DNA of 10,000 bases from Kiritimatiellota bacterium (GTDB lineage Bacteria; Verrucomicrobiota; Kiritimatiellia; JAAZAB01): NCBI GenBank assembly GCA_008636095.1, contig VSJD01000216.1, positions 1-10,000 of the forward strand, given 5' to 3'. This document shows, piece after piece, positions 1 through 7,589 of this stretch; position 1 is the first letter of the stretch; each line of letters begins with the position of its first letter. The notes under the pieces were generated by a model that worked only from the letters and a program-made list of their open reading frames with translations, was not told the origin of the DNA and ran no database searches. The position numbers and the translations under genes were made by a program.

Positions 1-1
1 T

Positions 2-418
2 GGTTCCAAGGGCACGGCGGCCAAACCCCAGACACTTTGCCCAATCATGGGTGGCAAGTGCAGCAAGGATATATTTGTGGATGTCGAGGGTTGCCGCATC
101 TACGTCTGCTGTCCGGACTGCATTACCAAGGTCAAAGCTAACCCGAAAGCGGCCCTTGCAAAAATCAAGGCCAACGGCGAACAGCCTGAGTGCGTGTGCG
201 TCGTGTGCCCCAAGTGCGGTGAGTATCAAGGCTCGGACAAGTGTTGTAAGCCCGGCGCCGTAAAATGCGACAAGTGCAAGATGGACAAGAATTCTCCCGG
301 TTGTTGCAAGCCGGATGTCCTGGGCAAGACGGTCCCCTGCGGGATGGATGCTTTCAAATGTTGCATGAAAGCCGCTCCCTCTGAGAAGCCTGCGGTGCCT
401 GCCGAACCGGCGGAATAA
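2..418 (+). CDS. Cysteine-rich YHS-like metal-binding protein, 3' part (5' end outside window)
   Basis: The reading frame is open to the left edge. Residues before the first in-window ATG (position 47) still read as domain sequence (TLCPIMGGKC), so the true start lies upstream and the ATG at 47 is internal. The N-terminal visible part matches the YHS/TRASH-like pattern of a CP-M-G core, then a hydrophobic strand with 'RIYVCCPDC' and a short Lys-rich helix. Such domains bind copper, zinc or other soft metals. A second part carries two similar Cys clusters (GSDKCCKPGAVKCDKC and NSPGCCKPDV), and the tail is Ala/Pro/Glu-rich. There are 19 cysteines in the visible 138 residues. The start is missing, so export cannot be judged; related proteins are often secreted or lipid-anchored. 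The metal and partner are unknown. A hairpin follows the stop at once. Family call fairly safe; precise function is inference. Confidence 0.75.
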   Translation, partial: GSKGTAAKPQTLCPIMGGKCSKDIFVDVEGCRIYVCCPDCITKVKANPKAALAKIKANGEQPECVCVVCPKCGEYQGSDKCCKPGAVKCDKCKMDKNSPGCCKPDVLGKTVPCGMDAFKCCMKAAPSEKPAVPAEPAE

Positions 419-431
419 TCAGCCGATTAGC

Positions 432-469
432 GCGACGGCCAGGTGTGTGTGGACGCGCCTGGCCGTTGT
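432..469 (+). terminator. Strong GC-rich hairpin after the cysteine-rich gene, terminator-like without a T tract
   Basis: Arms 435-448 and 453-466 pair over 14 bp (two G-U pairs in RNA) around the 4-nt loop GTGG. Weaker pairing extends the stem to 432/469. It begins 13 nt after the stop codon at 418, a typical terminator position. No run of T follows, so intrinsic termination would be inefficient; it may instead stabilise the mRNA 3' end. Aldolase homology begins right at its 3' arm, so it also marks a possible DNA junction. Confidence 0.5.
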
Positions 470-785
470 CCGGCATGCCGCCCGTATTGCCGCGGAACTT
501 GGGGCCGACATTATGAAGGTAAATTATACGGGCTCTCCGAAAACGTTTACCTCTGTGGTGGCCGGTTGTCCCATCCCGGTGGTGATTGCCGGTGGCGAGA
601 AGCTGACGGATGAACGCCAGGTGTTTCGCATGATCCGCGAGGCACTGGATGTCGGGGCCGCCGGCGTGGCCGTCGGCCGCAATGTTTTTGGCCATGATTC
701 CCCGGTGGCCATGATGCGGGCCATTTGCGCCCTCGTCCATGAGAATGCCTCGATCCAAGACGCCGTTCGCCGGTTACACGGGTAA
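447..785 (+). pseudogene. C-terminal fragment of a DhnA/LsrF-type class I aldolase
   Basis: The translation matches only the C-terminal part of DeoC/LacD-superfamily aldolases (archaeal-type fructose-bisphosphate aldolase, LsrF). It includes the strand with the Schiff-base lysine (ADIMKVNYTG, Lys24 counted from the GTG at 447), a VVIAGGEKL loop and the phosphate-binding GVAVGRNVF motif, and ends in a normal C-terminal helix. Complete members are about 250-300 residues; here roughly 110 remain. The N-terminal half of the barrel, which supplies further active-site residues, is absent. The only upstream in-frame sequence comes from the hairpin and the cysteine-rich gene, and the frame closes at a stop at 366-368. 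Homology starts near 465. GTG at 447 is only a formal start, lies inside the hairpin, and has no convincing ribosome-binding site. I read it as a 5'-truncated remnant, unlikely to be active; an assembly join is the alternative. Confidence 0.75.
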
Positions 786-873
786 AAGCATCCAGTTAAT
801 ACCTGCTGTAGACTGTAGGCTGCTGGAAATTAATTCGGCTCTTCACCGGAATCTGTGGGTCGAACGACGAAAT

Positions 874-1082
874 TTCACCACGCAGGTACGAAGGAGAAAA
901 ACAGAAAATGAGATTCCATCAAACCTGAGACTGACGGGGTGCCAATCTCAGGTTTGATGGAATGATCTGATCTGTATTGGGGAGGCAGACTAGAGATTCA
1001 TGGCGCCATTCCGAGAACTCCAAATATCCACCGCGAGTCTCTGTGATGGCAATTTTCGTGTTCGCTGTGCCTCCGTGGTGAA
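874..1082. repeat. Composite interspersed element with imperfect terminal inverted repeats
   Basis: Outer arms 874-889 (TTCACCACGCAGGTAC) and 1067-1082 (reverse complement TTCACCACGGAGGCAC) match at 14 of 16 positions. A perfect 18-bp palindrome lies inside (913-963). The right arm resembles the CACCACGGAGGCAC-type sequence that I recall as a dispersed intergenic repeat, often mis-annotated as short proteins containing 'HHGGTENT', in PVC and other environmental genomes; that is memory, not a search. No target-site duplication is evident. It has no believable gene and is too short to encode a transposase, so it is either a non-autonomous element or a REP-like repeat. It occupies the 383-bp gap 786-1168. 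The left part, 786-873, shows only a weak internal repeat (CTGTAGACTGTAGGCTG, near 803-820). In the right part, 1083-1168, I see no clear promoter. Confidence 0.55.
913..963. repeat. Perfect 18-bp inverted repeat
   Basis: ATTCCATCAAACCTGAGA at 913-930 is the exact reverse complement of 946-963, with a 15-nt spacer. It could form a hairpin in RNA or a cruciform in DNA. It is not followed by a T tract on either strand and is not close to a gene end, so it looks more like the core of the surrounding repeat element than a terminator. Confidence 0.8.
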
Positions 1083-1168
1083 TTCTTCCCAAGATTGTCC
1101 CCGGATTCCTCATAAGGCGGATAAATGTGCGGCAGGCCCTAGTTTAATTTCTTGACGGAAATAATCCC

Positions 1169-2584
1169 ATGATTGCGGCCTTAGACCGGCTGTTTCATTT
1201 GACCGCCAACGGGACCACGGTGCGGACCGAGATCCTGGCCGGGGTCACAACCTTTCTGACCATGGCCTACATCATCTTTGTCCAGCCGGCAATTTTGTCC
1301 GGGACGCTCTTCGGCATTCAAACCGGCATGGATTTCGGCGCAGTCATGACGGCTACCTGTGTGGCGGCCGCGTTGGCAACGGTGATTATGGCGCTCTATG
1401 CCCGCTATCCGATCGCGCAGGCGCCCGGGATGGGCGAAAACTTTTTTTTTGTTTTTTCCGTTCTGCCGGCGGCCGCAGCGGCCGGTTTTGCCCAGCCGTG
1501 GAAGGTGGGACTTGGCGTAGTACTGGTGGCCGGGCTGCTGTTCATGCTGATTTCGATTGTCGGTGTGCGCGAGATGATCATTGATGCCGTCAGCCCCAGC
1601 CTGAAGAACGGAATTGCCGTGGGCATTGGGTTCTTCATCACGTTTATCGGGTTTCAGAATGCCCGCTTGATTTTGCCCAGCGCCGGCACTTGTGTGCGCC
1701 TGAACCCCCAATTTGCCTCGCCGGACATGATCGTATTTTTCTTTGGGCTGATCTTGACAGCGGCTCTGCACGTCCGCCGCGTGCATGGCTCCATCCTTTG
1801 GGGTATCCTGGCGTCCTGTCTGCTGGCCGTCCTGCTCAAATTGACGATCCCTCATCTGCCGCCGGCCATTACGGAGACGGGCCTGGTGCGCGAATCCATG
1901 CTAATGACCCGGTTTCAGATCGCCGGCCATCTGACAGCGCTCCCGCCCTCCATGTCCAGCACTTTCATGCAGATGGACCTTGTGCAAGCCTGTTCGCTGA
2001 CCATGTTGCCGTTCATCATCATCTTCCTGTTTATGGATGTGTTCGATACCATGGGCACGTTGATCGGGGTAGGGGAACAGGCTGGTTTTATTGTGAACAA
2101 CAAACTGCCGCGTGCCCGGCAGGCCCTGCTGTCGGATGCGACCGGCACGGTGATTGGCGCCTGTTGCGGGACCAGCACGGTGACGAGTTTCATTGAAAGC
2201 GCCGCGGGCGTGGAGCAAGGCGGGCGGACGGGACTTGTGGGGCTGGTTGTGGCGGCCCTTTTTTTGCTTGCGCTCTTCTTCAGTCCCATCGTGGCGATGA
2301 TCGGCAGTTACGCGCCAATTACGGCGCCAGCCCTCGTGGTCGTTGGTTTCATGATGATGCAGAATCTGCGGAAAATAGATTGGAACGACTACAGCGAAGC
2401 CGTGCCGGCGTTTCTGATCGCATTGGGCATTCCGCTGGCCTATTCGATAGCCGATGGCCTCGCGTTCGGGTTCATCACCTATCCAATCATCAAGGTGCTG
2501 AGCGGGCGGATGCGGGATATTCGCTGGCCGATGGTCGTGGTGTGTGTCATCCTGCTGATGTATTTTGTGATGATCCGGAGTTAG
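1169..2584 (+). CDS. AzgA-type (NCS2) purine permease
   Basis: A 471-residue inner-membrane protein, full length for the AzgA-like branch of nucleobase-cation symporters, which take up adenine, guanine or hypoxanthine with protons. About 12-14 hydrophobic segments are visible. Family signatures are clear: NGTTVRTEILAGVTTFLTMA at 14-33, APGMGENFFFVF at 85-96, FLFMDVFDTMGTLIGVGEQA at 286-305, and the GTSTVTSFIESAAGVEQGG stretch at 334-352. The start ATG at 1169 gives the usual short N-terminal tail ahead of helix 1, and an in-frame stop lies at 1145-1147. The Shine-Dalgarno is poor (GACGGA at best). A T9-G-T6 run at 1442-1457 encodes the FFFVF segment. Substrate (adenine versus guanine/hypoxanthine) cannot be set from sequence. 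It is monocistronic and converges on the large minus-strand gene; no purine riboswitch is seen upstream. Confidence 0.93.
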   Translation: MIAALDRLFHLTANGTTVRTEILAGVTTFLTMAYIIFVQPAILSGTLFGIQTGMDFGAVMTATCVAAALATVIMALYARYPIAQAPGMGENFFFVFSVLPAAAAAGFAQPWKVGLGVVLVAGLLFMLISIVGVREMIIDAVSPSLKNGIAVGIGFFITFIGFQNARLILPSAGTCVRLNPQFASPDMIVFFFGLILTAALHVRRVHGSILWGILASCLLAVLLKLTIPHLPPAITETGLVRESMLMTRFQIAGHLTALPPSMSSTFMQMDLVQACSLTMLPFIIIFLFMDVFDTMGTLIGVGEQAGFIVNNKLPRARQALLSDATGTVIGACCGTSTVTSFIESAAGVEQGGRTGLVGLVVAALFLLALFFSPIVAMIGSYAPITAPALVVVGFMMMQNLRKIDWNDYSEAVPAFLIALGIPLAYSIADGLAFGFITYPIIKVLSGRMRDIRWPMVVVCVILLMYFVMIRS

Positions 2585-2598
2585 CGTTGGTAGGCGGG

Positions 2599-2617
2599 AC
2601 CACGCGAAACGCGTGGT
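2599..2617. terminator. Short perfect hairpin after the permease gene
   Basis: ACCACGCG and CGCGTGGT pair perfectly over 8 bp around an AAA loop, 14 nt after the permease stop codon. There is no T run on the + strand (TAAACACT follows), so it is a weak intrinsic terminator or a mRNA 3'-end stabiliser. It lies between convergent genes and could act on both. Confidence 0.45.
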
Positions 2618-2705
2618 AAACACTATGCTTGCTCCGCCCATGGCGGGGCGCCGCGACCATCTCGTTCCCCGGGCGGCCTCGCCTGCGACGCTATGCGCAG
2701 CATTG

Positions 2706-2751
2706 TCTGCCCGCAGTCGCTACGCGACAGCGTTGCGGGCGGGCGGGCAGA
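2706..2751. terminator. Nested GC-rich palindrome at the end of the heparinase-like gene
   Basis: Outer arms 2706-2714 (TCTGCCCGC) and 2743-2751 (GCGGGCAGA) pair over 9 bp. An alternative inner stem pairs 2709-2715 with 2734-2740, enclosing GTCGC-TAC-GCGAC at 2716-2728. The structure begins 15 nt beyond the stop of the minus-strand gene ending at 2767, as expected of a terminator or 3' stabilising structure, but no T tract follows on either strand. The neighbouring sequence 2640-2700 is also GC-rich and self-complementary, so the whole convergent gap may derive from an interspersed repeat. Confidence 0.4.
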
Positions 2752-2766
2752 TTGCCGCGGGGAGCT

Positions 2767-5700
2767 TCACTTGCCTGCCAGCATGATCACCTCGCCGCCC
2801 TGCGTTGCGACAACGATCCGATCAGGGCCGGCAGGTGCGGGATAACAGGCCATTGCTGTTACGGGGGTCTTTGTTTCGTAACCTGCAAACGGCTTGCCAT
2901 TCCGGCCTGCAAGCAACACCACGCCGGCGCCTGTACCGACGGCAACATCAATGTTGCCCTTGCCGGTGAAATTGCCAACAGCCAGTTTTAACGGCATGGC
3001 TTGAAGTTGTGTTCGCCAGCGTTTTTCGCCCGTATCGCCATTTACGGCATAAACATTGCCATTGCGCGAGCAAGCCAGCACATCATCTTTATCGTTACCG
3101 TTAAGGTCGCAACAGACAATGGAGGTCACTTCATCGCCGGTGTTCCATTTCCACCGGGCCAGTGCGTCGGTAAAGCCCATATGGTTAACCATGTATCTAT
3201 CAATGGCCTGGACACAGTTGTCCCTGCCGCCCATTACAGGAATGGCGGCGGTACGGCCATCCAGATGACCGGTAGTAATGCAGTTTAAGTTACTGCTACT
3301 TGCCGTATAAGCCCACTTGCGCCGGCCCAGCGGTGTAACGCAAAAAACAGCCGACGTACCGGTAGTGAGCATGGCGTCAAGTTTGCCGTGACCGTCAAAG
3401 TCGGCCAGGGCAACGGCGCGCGCCTCGTGACAACCGAGAAACCGCCACAATTCTTTGCCTTCGCTGCTCAGGGCGTAAATAAACCAATTGTCCGAGCCGA
3501 CGATAAAGATCAGCTTGCCGTTGTTGAACATATCACCGGCGGTTACGCAAGAAATGGCCGGATGTTTAGAATGATAGGGCGCCTGCCATGTCCATTGGAT
3601 ACTGCCGGCTCCGTCAACGACATAGAGTTTCGTATCGTGACTGCCAACGGCAATGCGAGCCGATCCGTCGGCTAAGCGTCCCGCCCAGATGCATCGCACT
3701 GTTCCGCCAGTGTCCAATTGCCAAAGTTTTTTTCCGCTGCCAGTCAACGCATACGCAGATTGCGATTCGCCGCCGCCGACGATCTCTGCGGCTCCATCGT
3801 TATTAATATCAGCAATGGTCATGGCTTTCAGCGAGCCAATGTCACAATGCGACCATATTTTCTTCAGCGCCGCCGACTTTGGCAGGAACGTTCGGGTATA
3901 CGGCACAGTGACATGAGCCGTTTTAACCGGTTTTCGCAAGGCGGCCTTTTGGCGAAGCACAACCTGCGGGACAAATTCGACGGCATGTATGCCGGCGGGA
4001 ACGCTGAAGGTTAACGTCGCACCGGATCGCCGATAACAGGCATCGCGATTATTGATTCGCAGGGCGGCATCTTTGGGAACGGCGAGTGTGATTTTCGTTG
4101 GTTTTCCGGCAACGATAGTTCCCGCGTTGGCCTGACGGTCGAATTCAATATCAACCGGGCGATCGGCGGCGAAGACCGGATCGGGCCACCGGAGCTGCGT
4201 TCCGGCGATCAGAGCGAAGTATTCGGCGCCGATCTGGAACATCTCAGCCCGGACCCTTGGACCATCAGGAATATTTTCAGGGGAATTGCCCGGACCGATA
4301 CCGGCAAAGATGATTTCGTCGCCGCAGGCAATGCGTATGCAGTTTTGCGAGAGGCGTTTCAGTCCGGGCGGTCGTTGGCCAATGCCGTGCCCGGCCATCA
4401 GGTTCCACTGGACAAATCGCCGGCGTTTTTTCAGCGCAATATCCGATGTCTGGATAAAGGTGTGCGTATCTTCATCGTAGCCTTCGAGGACGTTTTTGTC
4501 GTTGGGCAACTTGCCGGTCTTGAGTTGTATTTCGGGACCGGCAGGGAATTGGATGGTGAATTGTTGATCGTCCTGAGTGAGGGTCAATGCGGTTTTGGCC
4601 AATTTGGCGGCGCCGAGGGTCTGGAAAAAGACGCGCACGGTGATCTGTTTGTCGCCGGCGAGCGCTTCAACATCGTCGGCGAGAACGAAGTATTTGTTGC
4701 GCAGCGAAAAGATATTCCGGCGCCAGTTGCTCTTGTTGTAGCCGGACATGATTGATTGCGCGAAAGAGGCGCGCGTGAATGCGCGCGCATGTTCAAGGCC
4801 GGCGAACGGCGGAAGGGTCTCGGTTCGTCCGTCACGGTAGATGGAGAGCGTATTATGGCATTGCTGGTCTCGGTTGAAGTAGCCGCTGTCGGAGAGCCAC
4901 GTTTTCCCGTTTCGGGTAAGACGGAGTATGGAATTTCCGTCAAAGTGTTTGTGATTGCCGACATTGATCCCGTCGAGCAACAGGTACTGATCCATGCGGT
5001 TGAATCCGTCGCGGAAACTAATTTTATCAAAGCAAGAAGTGTTTTTCGGAAGGGGTGTTCCCATGGCGTAGAGATAAAAGAGGGGCTCAATGGGATAGAC
5101 ACTGACGCCGGCAAGATGGCTGGGTTCAACGGGCGGCAGGTCGGAGTTAAAGGCATAAGGCATGCTTTTAGTTGCCGGGAAAAAGAGGTGCCTTCCATCG
5201 CGGTAATAGAAGCTGGCGGCCATCCGGTGGCTCTGTCCCCCGCAAATCTTTGAAGCCGTGTTATCGCCAAAGGACGCTTCGTGGCCAAGGTTGTCCGTGA
5301 TGATGTTGGCATAGTCGGCGATTTTTCCGGCGGCGTTGGAGTCAAAAAAAGTGGTGTCGCCCGAGGCAAACGTGTAAGTGCGGGCATGTTCAAAAGGCAG
5401 CCACAGATAGCCATTGGCATCCTCGATGTTGTTAATGGCTCGGCGATGGGGCGCGATGCATTTTTCCCCGATTGCGATCCAGTGATCGGCTTCAGGAAGT
5501 CGGTAATATTTTTTAAAGTATAGGCCGGCAATATACAGCCCCATTGCGGCGAAGGTGGAGTGGTTGGTTCGCAGTTCGAAGGAAGTCAGATCTTCGATAT
5601 GAGCCGGGCAGTGGCGAATGTAACGGATAAGGATGCGTGTAATTTTAAGACGATCGTCGTCGGTAAGAACAGGCGATTCTTCAACAACGTCCCAGGCTGG

Positions 5701-6921
5701 TATGACGTCGAGAAGTGGGAAATCGGCGTCGAATCCCCATGGGCCGCCCCAGTTTCCGTGGCCGGAGTCGGCGTGTTGTTGGGCAAAGAAAACGAGGCGC
5801 TTGAAGATTTCAGCGTAGACGTCTTTGCCGGTGAGGGCGTAAAGTTTGCCGAAATCAGCGATGTTTCGCCATGGTCCGGTGTGCCCGCCTTTGCGCGCAT
5901 AGTCGGCAACACGTTGCACTTCATGATCAATGTCGGGTGTATTGTTAATATCGGGGATGGTGTTTCCGCTGGAGCCGAGCTTGAGCTCAAAGAGCGGGCC
6001 AATGTTTGGCGGACGGACAATCTGGTTGATTTTTTTGATGAAGACGTCGCAGGCCAGTTGGACGTCGCCGGCAAGCACAATGGCGTTTACGCCCATGGCG
6101 AAGGGGTCGTGGATAGTATGAACGAGATAACCGCCAACACCGGGATAGAGGAAGTCGGCCGGAGTGTAACGGCAGCCATAGAGCGAGAAAACAGCCCGGT
6201 TGGTATTGACGTCGCCGAGAAGGATGAGGTTGGTTTTCGAGACGTAGCGACCGATGAAGTTGTGGTCGGTAACAATGGACGGAGCGGCGTGGCATTTATC
6301 GGCGATGCATTGTTTCAAGACCTGGGCGAGATGGTCGTAACGTCCGTCGGCGGGCACAACGATTCTGGCTTGGGCCAGATCGGTTGTGAGGAATCTTTTC
6401 TTGGGCATTCGGATTAAGTCGCCGACGTCGGGTTGGGCTTTTTGAGCGGAGCGGACACAGCGGCAGCTCAGATTGGCAATGTAAAAAACACTTTTCTGGG
6501 GTTTGTTGAATAACAACCCTGGCCAGGTAATGATACTGTCTGACCAGGTAATGATACCGAAGATGATTTTTTCAGTTTTCGCAGTAATAGACAACGTAAC
6601 GGTTTGCCATGCCGAGGATAGTTTGATTTTGACGTATTGCCCCGGATCGCCTGATTCGGCAGCAACTTTTACGCGCACGGTTCCAAGGCCCCTGAGTTTT
6701 AACGCCAGTATATATTTTTTGCCGGCAACGGCAGGGATTTCGGTTCGTGCGCCTTCAAGGTTCATCATGCCGGGGGTGCGTACTTCGAGGATATTACCGG
6801 TCATTCCAGTGGTCCGGATGCACTTCATGACTGACTGTGACAGGCGGGGTTGCGAGGGTTCCCAAGTTTGCCAAAGCAGGTTTGCGAATTTGACTGGCCG
6901 GTCGGCCGATGTGGTGGACAT
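2767..6921 (-). CDS. Heparinase II/III-like polysaccharide lyase fused to an eight-repeat PQQ/FG-GAP-like beta-propeller
   Basis: 1384 residues. Visible order: beta-rich carbohydrate-binding-like region (about 1-165); alpha/beta region like those ahead of many glycosidases (about 180-300, NLILLGD, IVLAGD); helical toroid (about 330-620) with RTNHSTF at 451-457; heparinase II/III-type beta-sandwich (about 630-990) with NVGNHKHFDGNS at 653-664, GKTWLSDSGYF at 672-682 and HNT at 689-691; then about eight 40-55-residue repeats (1020-1384) with xxWxxxTG and DxNxDGxxE motifs, i.e. a propeller. The family cleaves uronic-acid polysaccharides by beta-elimination with His/Tyr catalysis; the substrate here is unknown. 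ATG at 6921 has an AAAGGGA ribosome site 8 nt upstream. An in-frame stop sits only 14 codons further up, and the N-terminus (MSTTSADRPVKFANLL) is not a signal peptide, which is odd for this type. The reading frame is intact throughout. Confidence 0.85.
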   Translation of the reverse strand: MSTTSADRPVKFANLLWQTWEPSQPRLSQSVMKCIRTTGMTGNILEVRTPGMMNLEGARTEIPAVAGKKYILALKLRGLGTVRVKVAAESGDPGQYVKIKLSSAWQTVTLSITAKTEKIIFGIITWSDSIITWPGLLFNKPQKSVFYIANLSCRCVRSAQKAQPDVGDLIRMPKKRFLTTDLAQARIVVPADGRYDHLAQVLKQCIADKCHAAPSIVTDHNFIGRYVSKTNLILLGDVNTNRAVFSLYGCRYTPADFLYPGVGGYLVHTIHDPFAMGVNAIVLAGDVQLACDVFIKKINQIVRPPNIGPLFELKLGSSGNTIPDINNTPDIDHEVQRVADYARKGGHTGPWRNIADFGKLYALTGKDVYAEIFKRLVFFAQQHADSGHGNWGGPWGFDADFPLLDVIPAWDVVEESPVLTDDDRLKITRILIRYIRHCPAHIEDLTSFELRTNHSTFAAMGLYIAGLYFKKYYRLPEADHWIAIGEKCIAPHRRAINNIEDANGYLWLPFEHARTYTFASGDTTFFDSNAAGKIADYANIITDNLGHEASFGDNTASKICGGQSHRMAASFYYRDGRHLFFPATKSMPYAFNSDLPPVEPSHLAGVSVYPIEPLFYLYAMGTPLPKNTSCFDKISFRDGFNRMDQYLLLDGINVGNHKHFDGNSILRLTRNGKTWLSDSGYFNRDQQCHNTLSIYRDGRTETLPPFAGLEHARAFTRASFAQSIMSGYNKSNWRRNIFSLRNKYFVLADDVEALAGDKQITVRVFFQTLGAAKLAKTALTLTQDDQQFTIQFPAGPEIQLKTGKLPNDKNVLEGYDEDTHTFIQTSDIALKKRRRFVQWNLMAGHGIGQRPPGLKRLSQNCIRIACGDEIIFAGIGPGNSPENIPDGPRVRAEMFQIGAEYFALIAGTQLRWPDPVFAADRPVDIEFDRQANAGTIVAGKPTKITLAVPKDAALRINNRDACYRRSGATLTFSVPAGIHAVEFVPQVVLRQKAALRKPVKTAHVTVPYTRTFLPKSAALKKIWSHCDIGSLKAMTIADINNDGAAEIVGGGESQSAYALTGSGKKLWQLDTGGTVRCIWAGRLADGSARIAVGSHDTKLYVVDGAGSIQWTWQAPYHSKHPAISCVTAGDMFNNGKLIFIVGSDNWFIYALSSEGKELWRFLGCHEARAVALADFDGHGKLDAMLTTGTSAVFCVTPLGRRKWAYTASSSNLNCITTGHLDGRTAAIPVMGGRDNCVQAIDRYMVNHMGFTDALARWKWNTGDEVTSIVCCDLNGNDKDDVLACSRNGNVYAVNGDTGEKRWRTQLQAMPLKLAVGNFTGKGNIDVAVGTGAGVVLLAGRNGKPFAGYETKTPVTAMACYPAPAGPDRIVVATQGGEVIMLAGK

Positions 6922-7042
6922 AATTTTGGTCCCTTTGTTTTTCGAACAATGACACCAGTTTCAAAAACACCTATTACACTATACGTACCGGAACTTTGCC
7001 GGCATTACTCGTTCCGAAGTATCAGCGCGAGTTCCTGATCGT

Positions 7043-7071
7043 TAATTTCCTCGTTTTTTATCGTTTGTCAA
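7043..7071 (-). promoter_or_regulatory. Possible promoter for the heparinase-like gene
   Basis: On the minus strand a perfect TTGACA -35 box lies at 7071-7066, followed at normal distance by an A/T-rich stretch (AAATTAA) that matches the -10 consensus poorly. The predicted leader would be over 100 nt. A second candidate -10 (TATAGT, near 6993-6988) is nearer the gene but lacks a good -35. The gap 6922-7108 also holds short dyads (ATCAG 7021-7025 with CTGAT 7035-7039), which could be an operator. Weak call. Confidence 0.22.
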
Positions 7072-7108
7072 GACATCCGCGTAAAAGTTCGCTCGCAAAA
7101 CATATGCT

Positions 7109-7525
7109 TTATTGCCGCGCAATGTCCATTTCCAGAATGTTGGTGCCGTTTTCCCGCCGGTAAACGATACGACTGACCGTTTCGCGCACAAGGTGCAAGC
7201 CCAGGCCGCCAATTTTGCGTTGGTCCAGCGGCAGATGGATGTCAGGTGCGGGCGTCTGCAACGGATCAAATGGATGCCCGTCATCTTTCAACTGCAAGCG
7301 GATAGTGTCCGGGAACAGCGCGAGATTTACCGTGATCGTGTGAGGGGCCGTGTCGTCGTAGCCGTATTTGATGATGTTGGTGACAATCTCTTCAATGGCC
7401 AGGTTGACCCGAAAGATCGCCTCGTGCGGTACGGTATGCTGATCCAGGAAACGGTTGGCCGCGGTCGTCAGCGGCGCCAGGGAGGTCAGCGTATTCTCGA
7501 TGGTTTGACTGAAGGAATCGCTCAT
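7109..7525 (-). CDS. RsbW/SpoIIAB-like anti-sigma factor, GHKL serine kinase
   Basis: 138 residues from the ATG at 7525, chosen because AAGGG lies about 12 nt ahead of it; a start nine codons upstream (7552) has no ribosome site. The fold is the small GHKL ATPase of the HATPase_c_2 type. The N box is NLAIEEIVTNIIKYGY (41-56, Glu45/Glu46 and Asn50), the G1 box is DDGHPFDP (81-88) and the G2 box is KIGGLGLHLV (104-113). Family members bind a sigma factor, or another partner, and phosphorylate the STAS antagonist on serine, keeping the system off. All ATP-site motifs are present. It is the third gene of the STAS-GPP34-kinase run, 203 bp after the GPP34 stop, with an interspersed repeat between, so cotranscription is likely but not certain. 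The target sigma factor and the PP2C phosphatase are not in the window. Confidence 0.88.
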   Translation of the reverse strand: MSDSFSQTIENTLTSLAPLTTAANRFLDQHTVPHEAIFRVNLAIEEIVTNIIKYGYDDTAPHTITVNLALFPDTIRLQLKDDGHPFDPLQTPAPDIHLPLDQRKIGGLGLHLVRETVSRIVYRRENGTNILEMDIARQ

Positions 7526-7589
7526 GGCGCAACGGTCACCCTTCGCCTGCATTATTCATGAAAACTACATTTTCATTCATAAGCATTTC

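Noticed and set aside
919..1113. Short minus-strand frame with HHGGTANT-like residues
   Set aside because: It is made of the interspersed repeat itself; such peptides are a known annotation artefact from this kind of repeat.
1093..1168. Purine riboswitch ahead of the permease
   Set aside because: The 76-nt stretch between the repeat and the start codon shows no three-way-junction layout or conserved riboswitch core that I can recognise.
1442..1457. T9-G-T6 run as a phase-variation tract in the permease
   Set aside because: The run encodes conserved-position Phe residues of the transporter and the frame is intact. Slippage is possible but nothing here supports regulated switching.
1901..2641. 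Minus-strand open frame of 246 codons over the permease gene
   Set aside because: It is His/Arg-rich antisense of transmembrane coding sequence, overlaps a complete AzgA-type gene, and has no ribosome site or family pattern.
5560..6417. Long open frame of 285 codons on the + strand inside the heparinase-like gene
   Set aside because: It is fully antisense to a gene with clear family motifs, has low-complexity Val/Gly/Glu-rich content typical of a complementary-strand frame, and shows no recognisable domain.
7042..7284. 80-codon minus-strand frame overlapping the 3' end of the RsbW-like gene
   Set aside because: It is a frame-shifted shadow of the kinase gene with no domain pattern or ribosome site.
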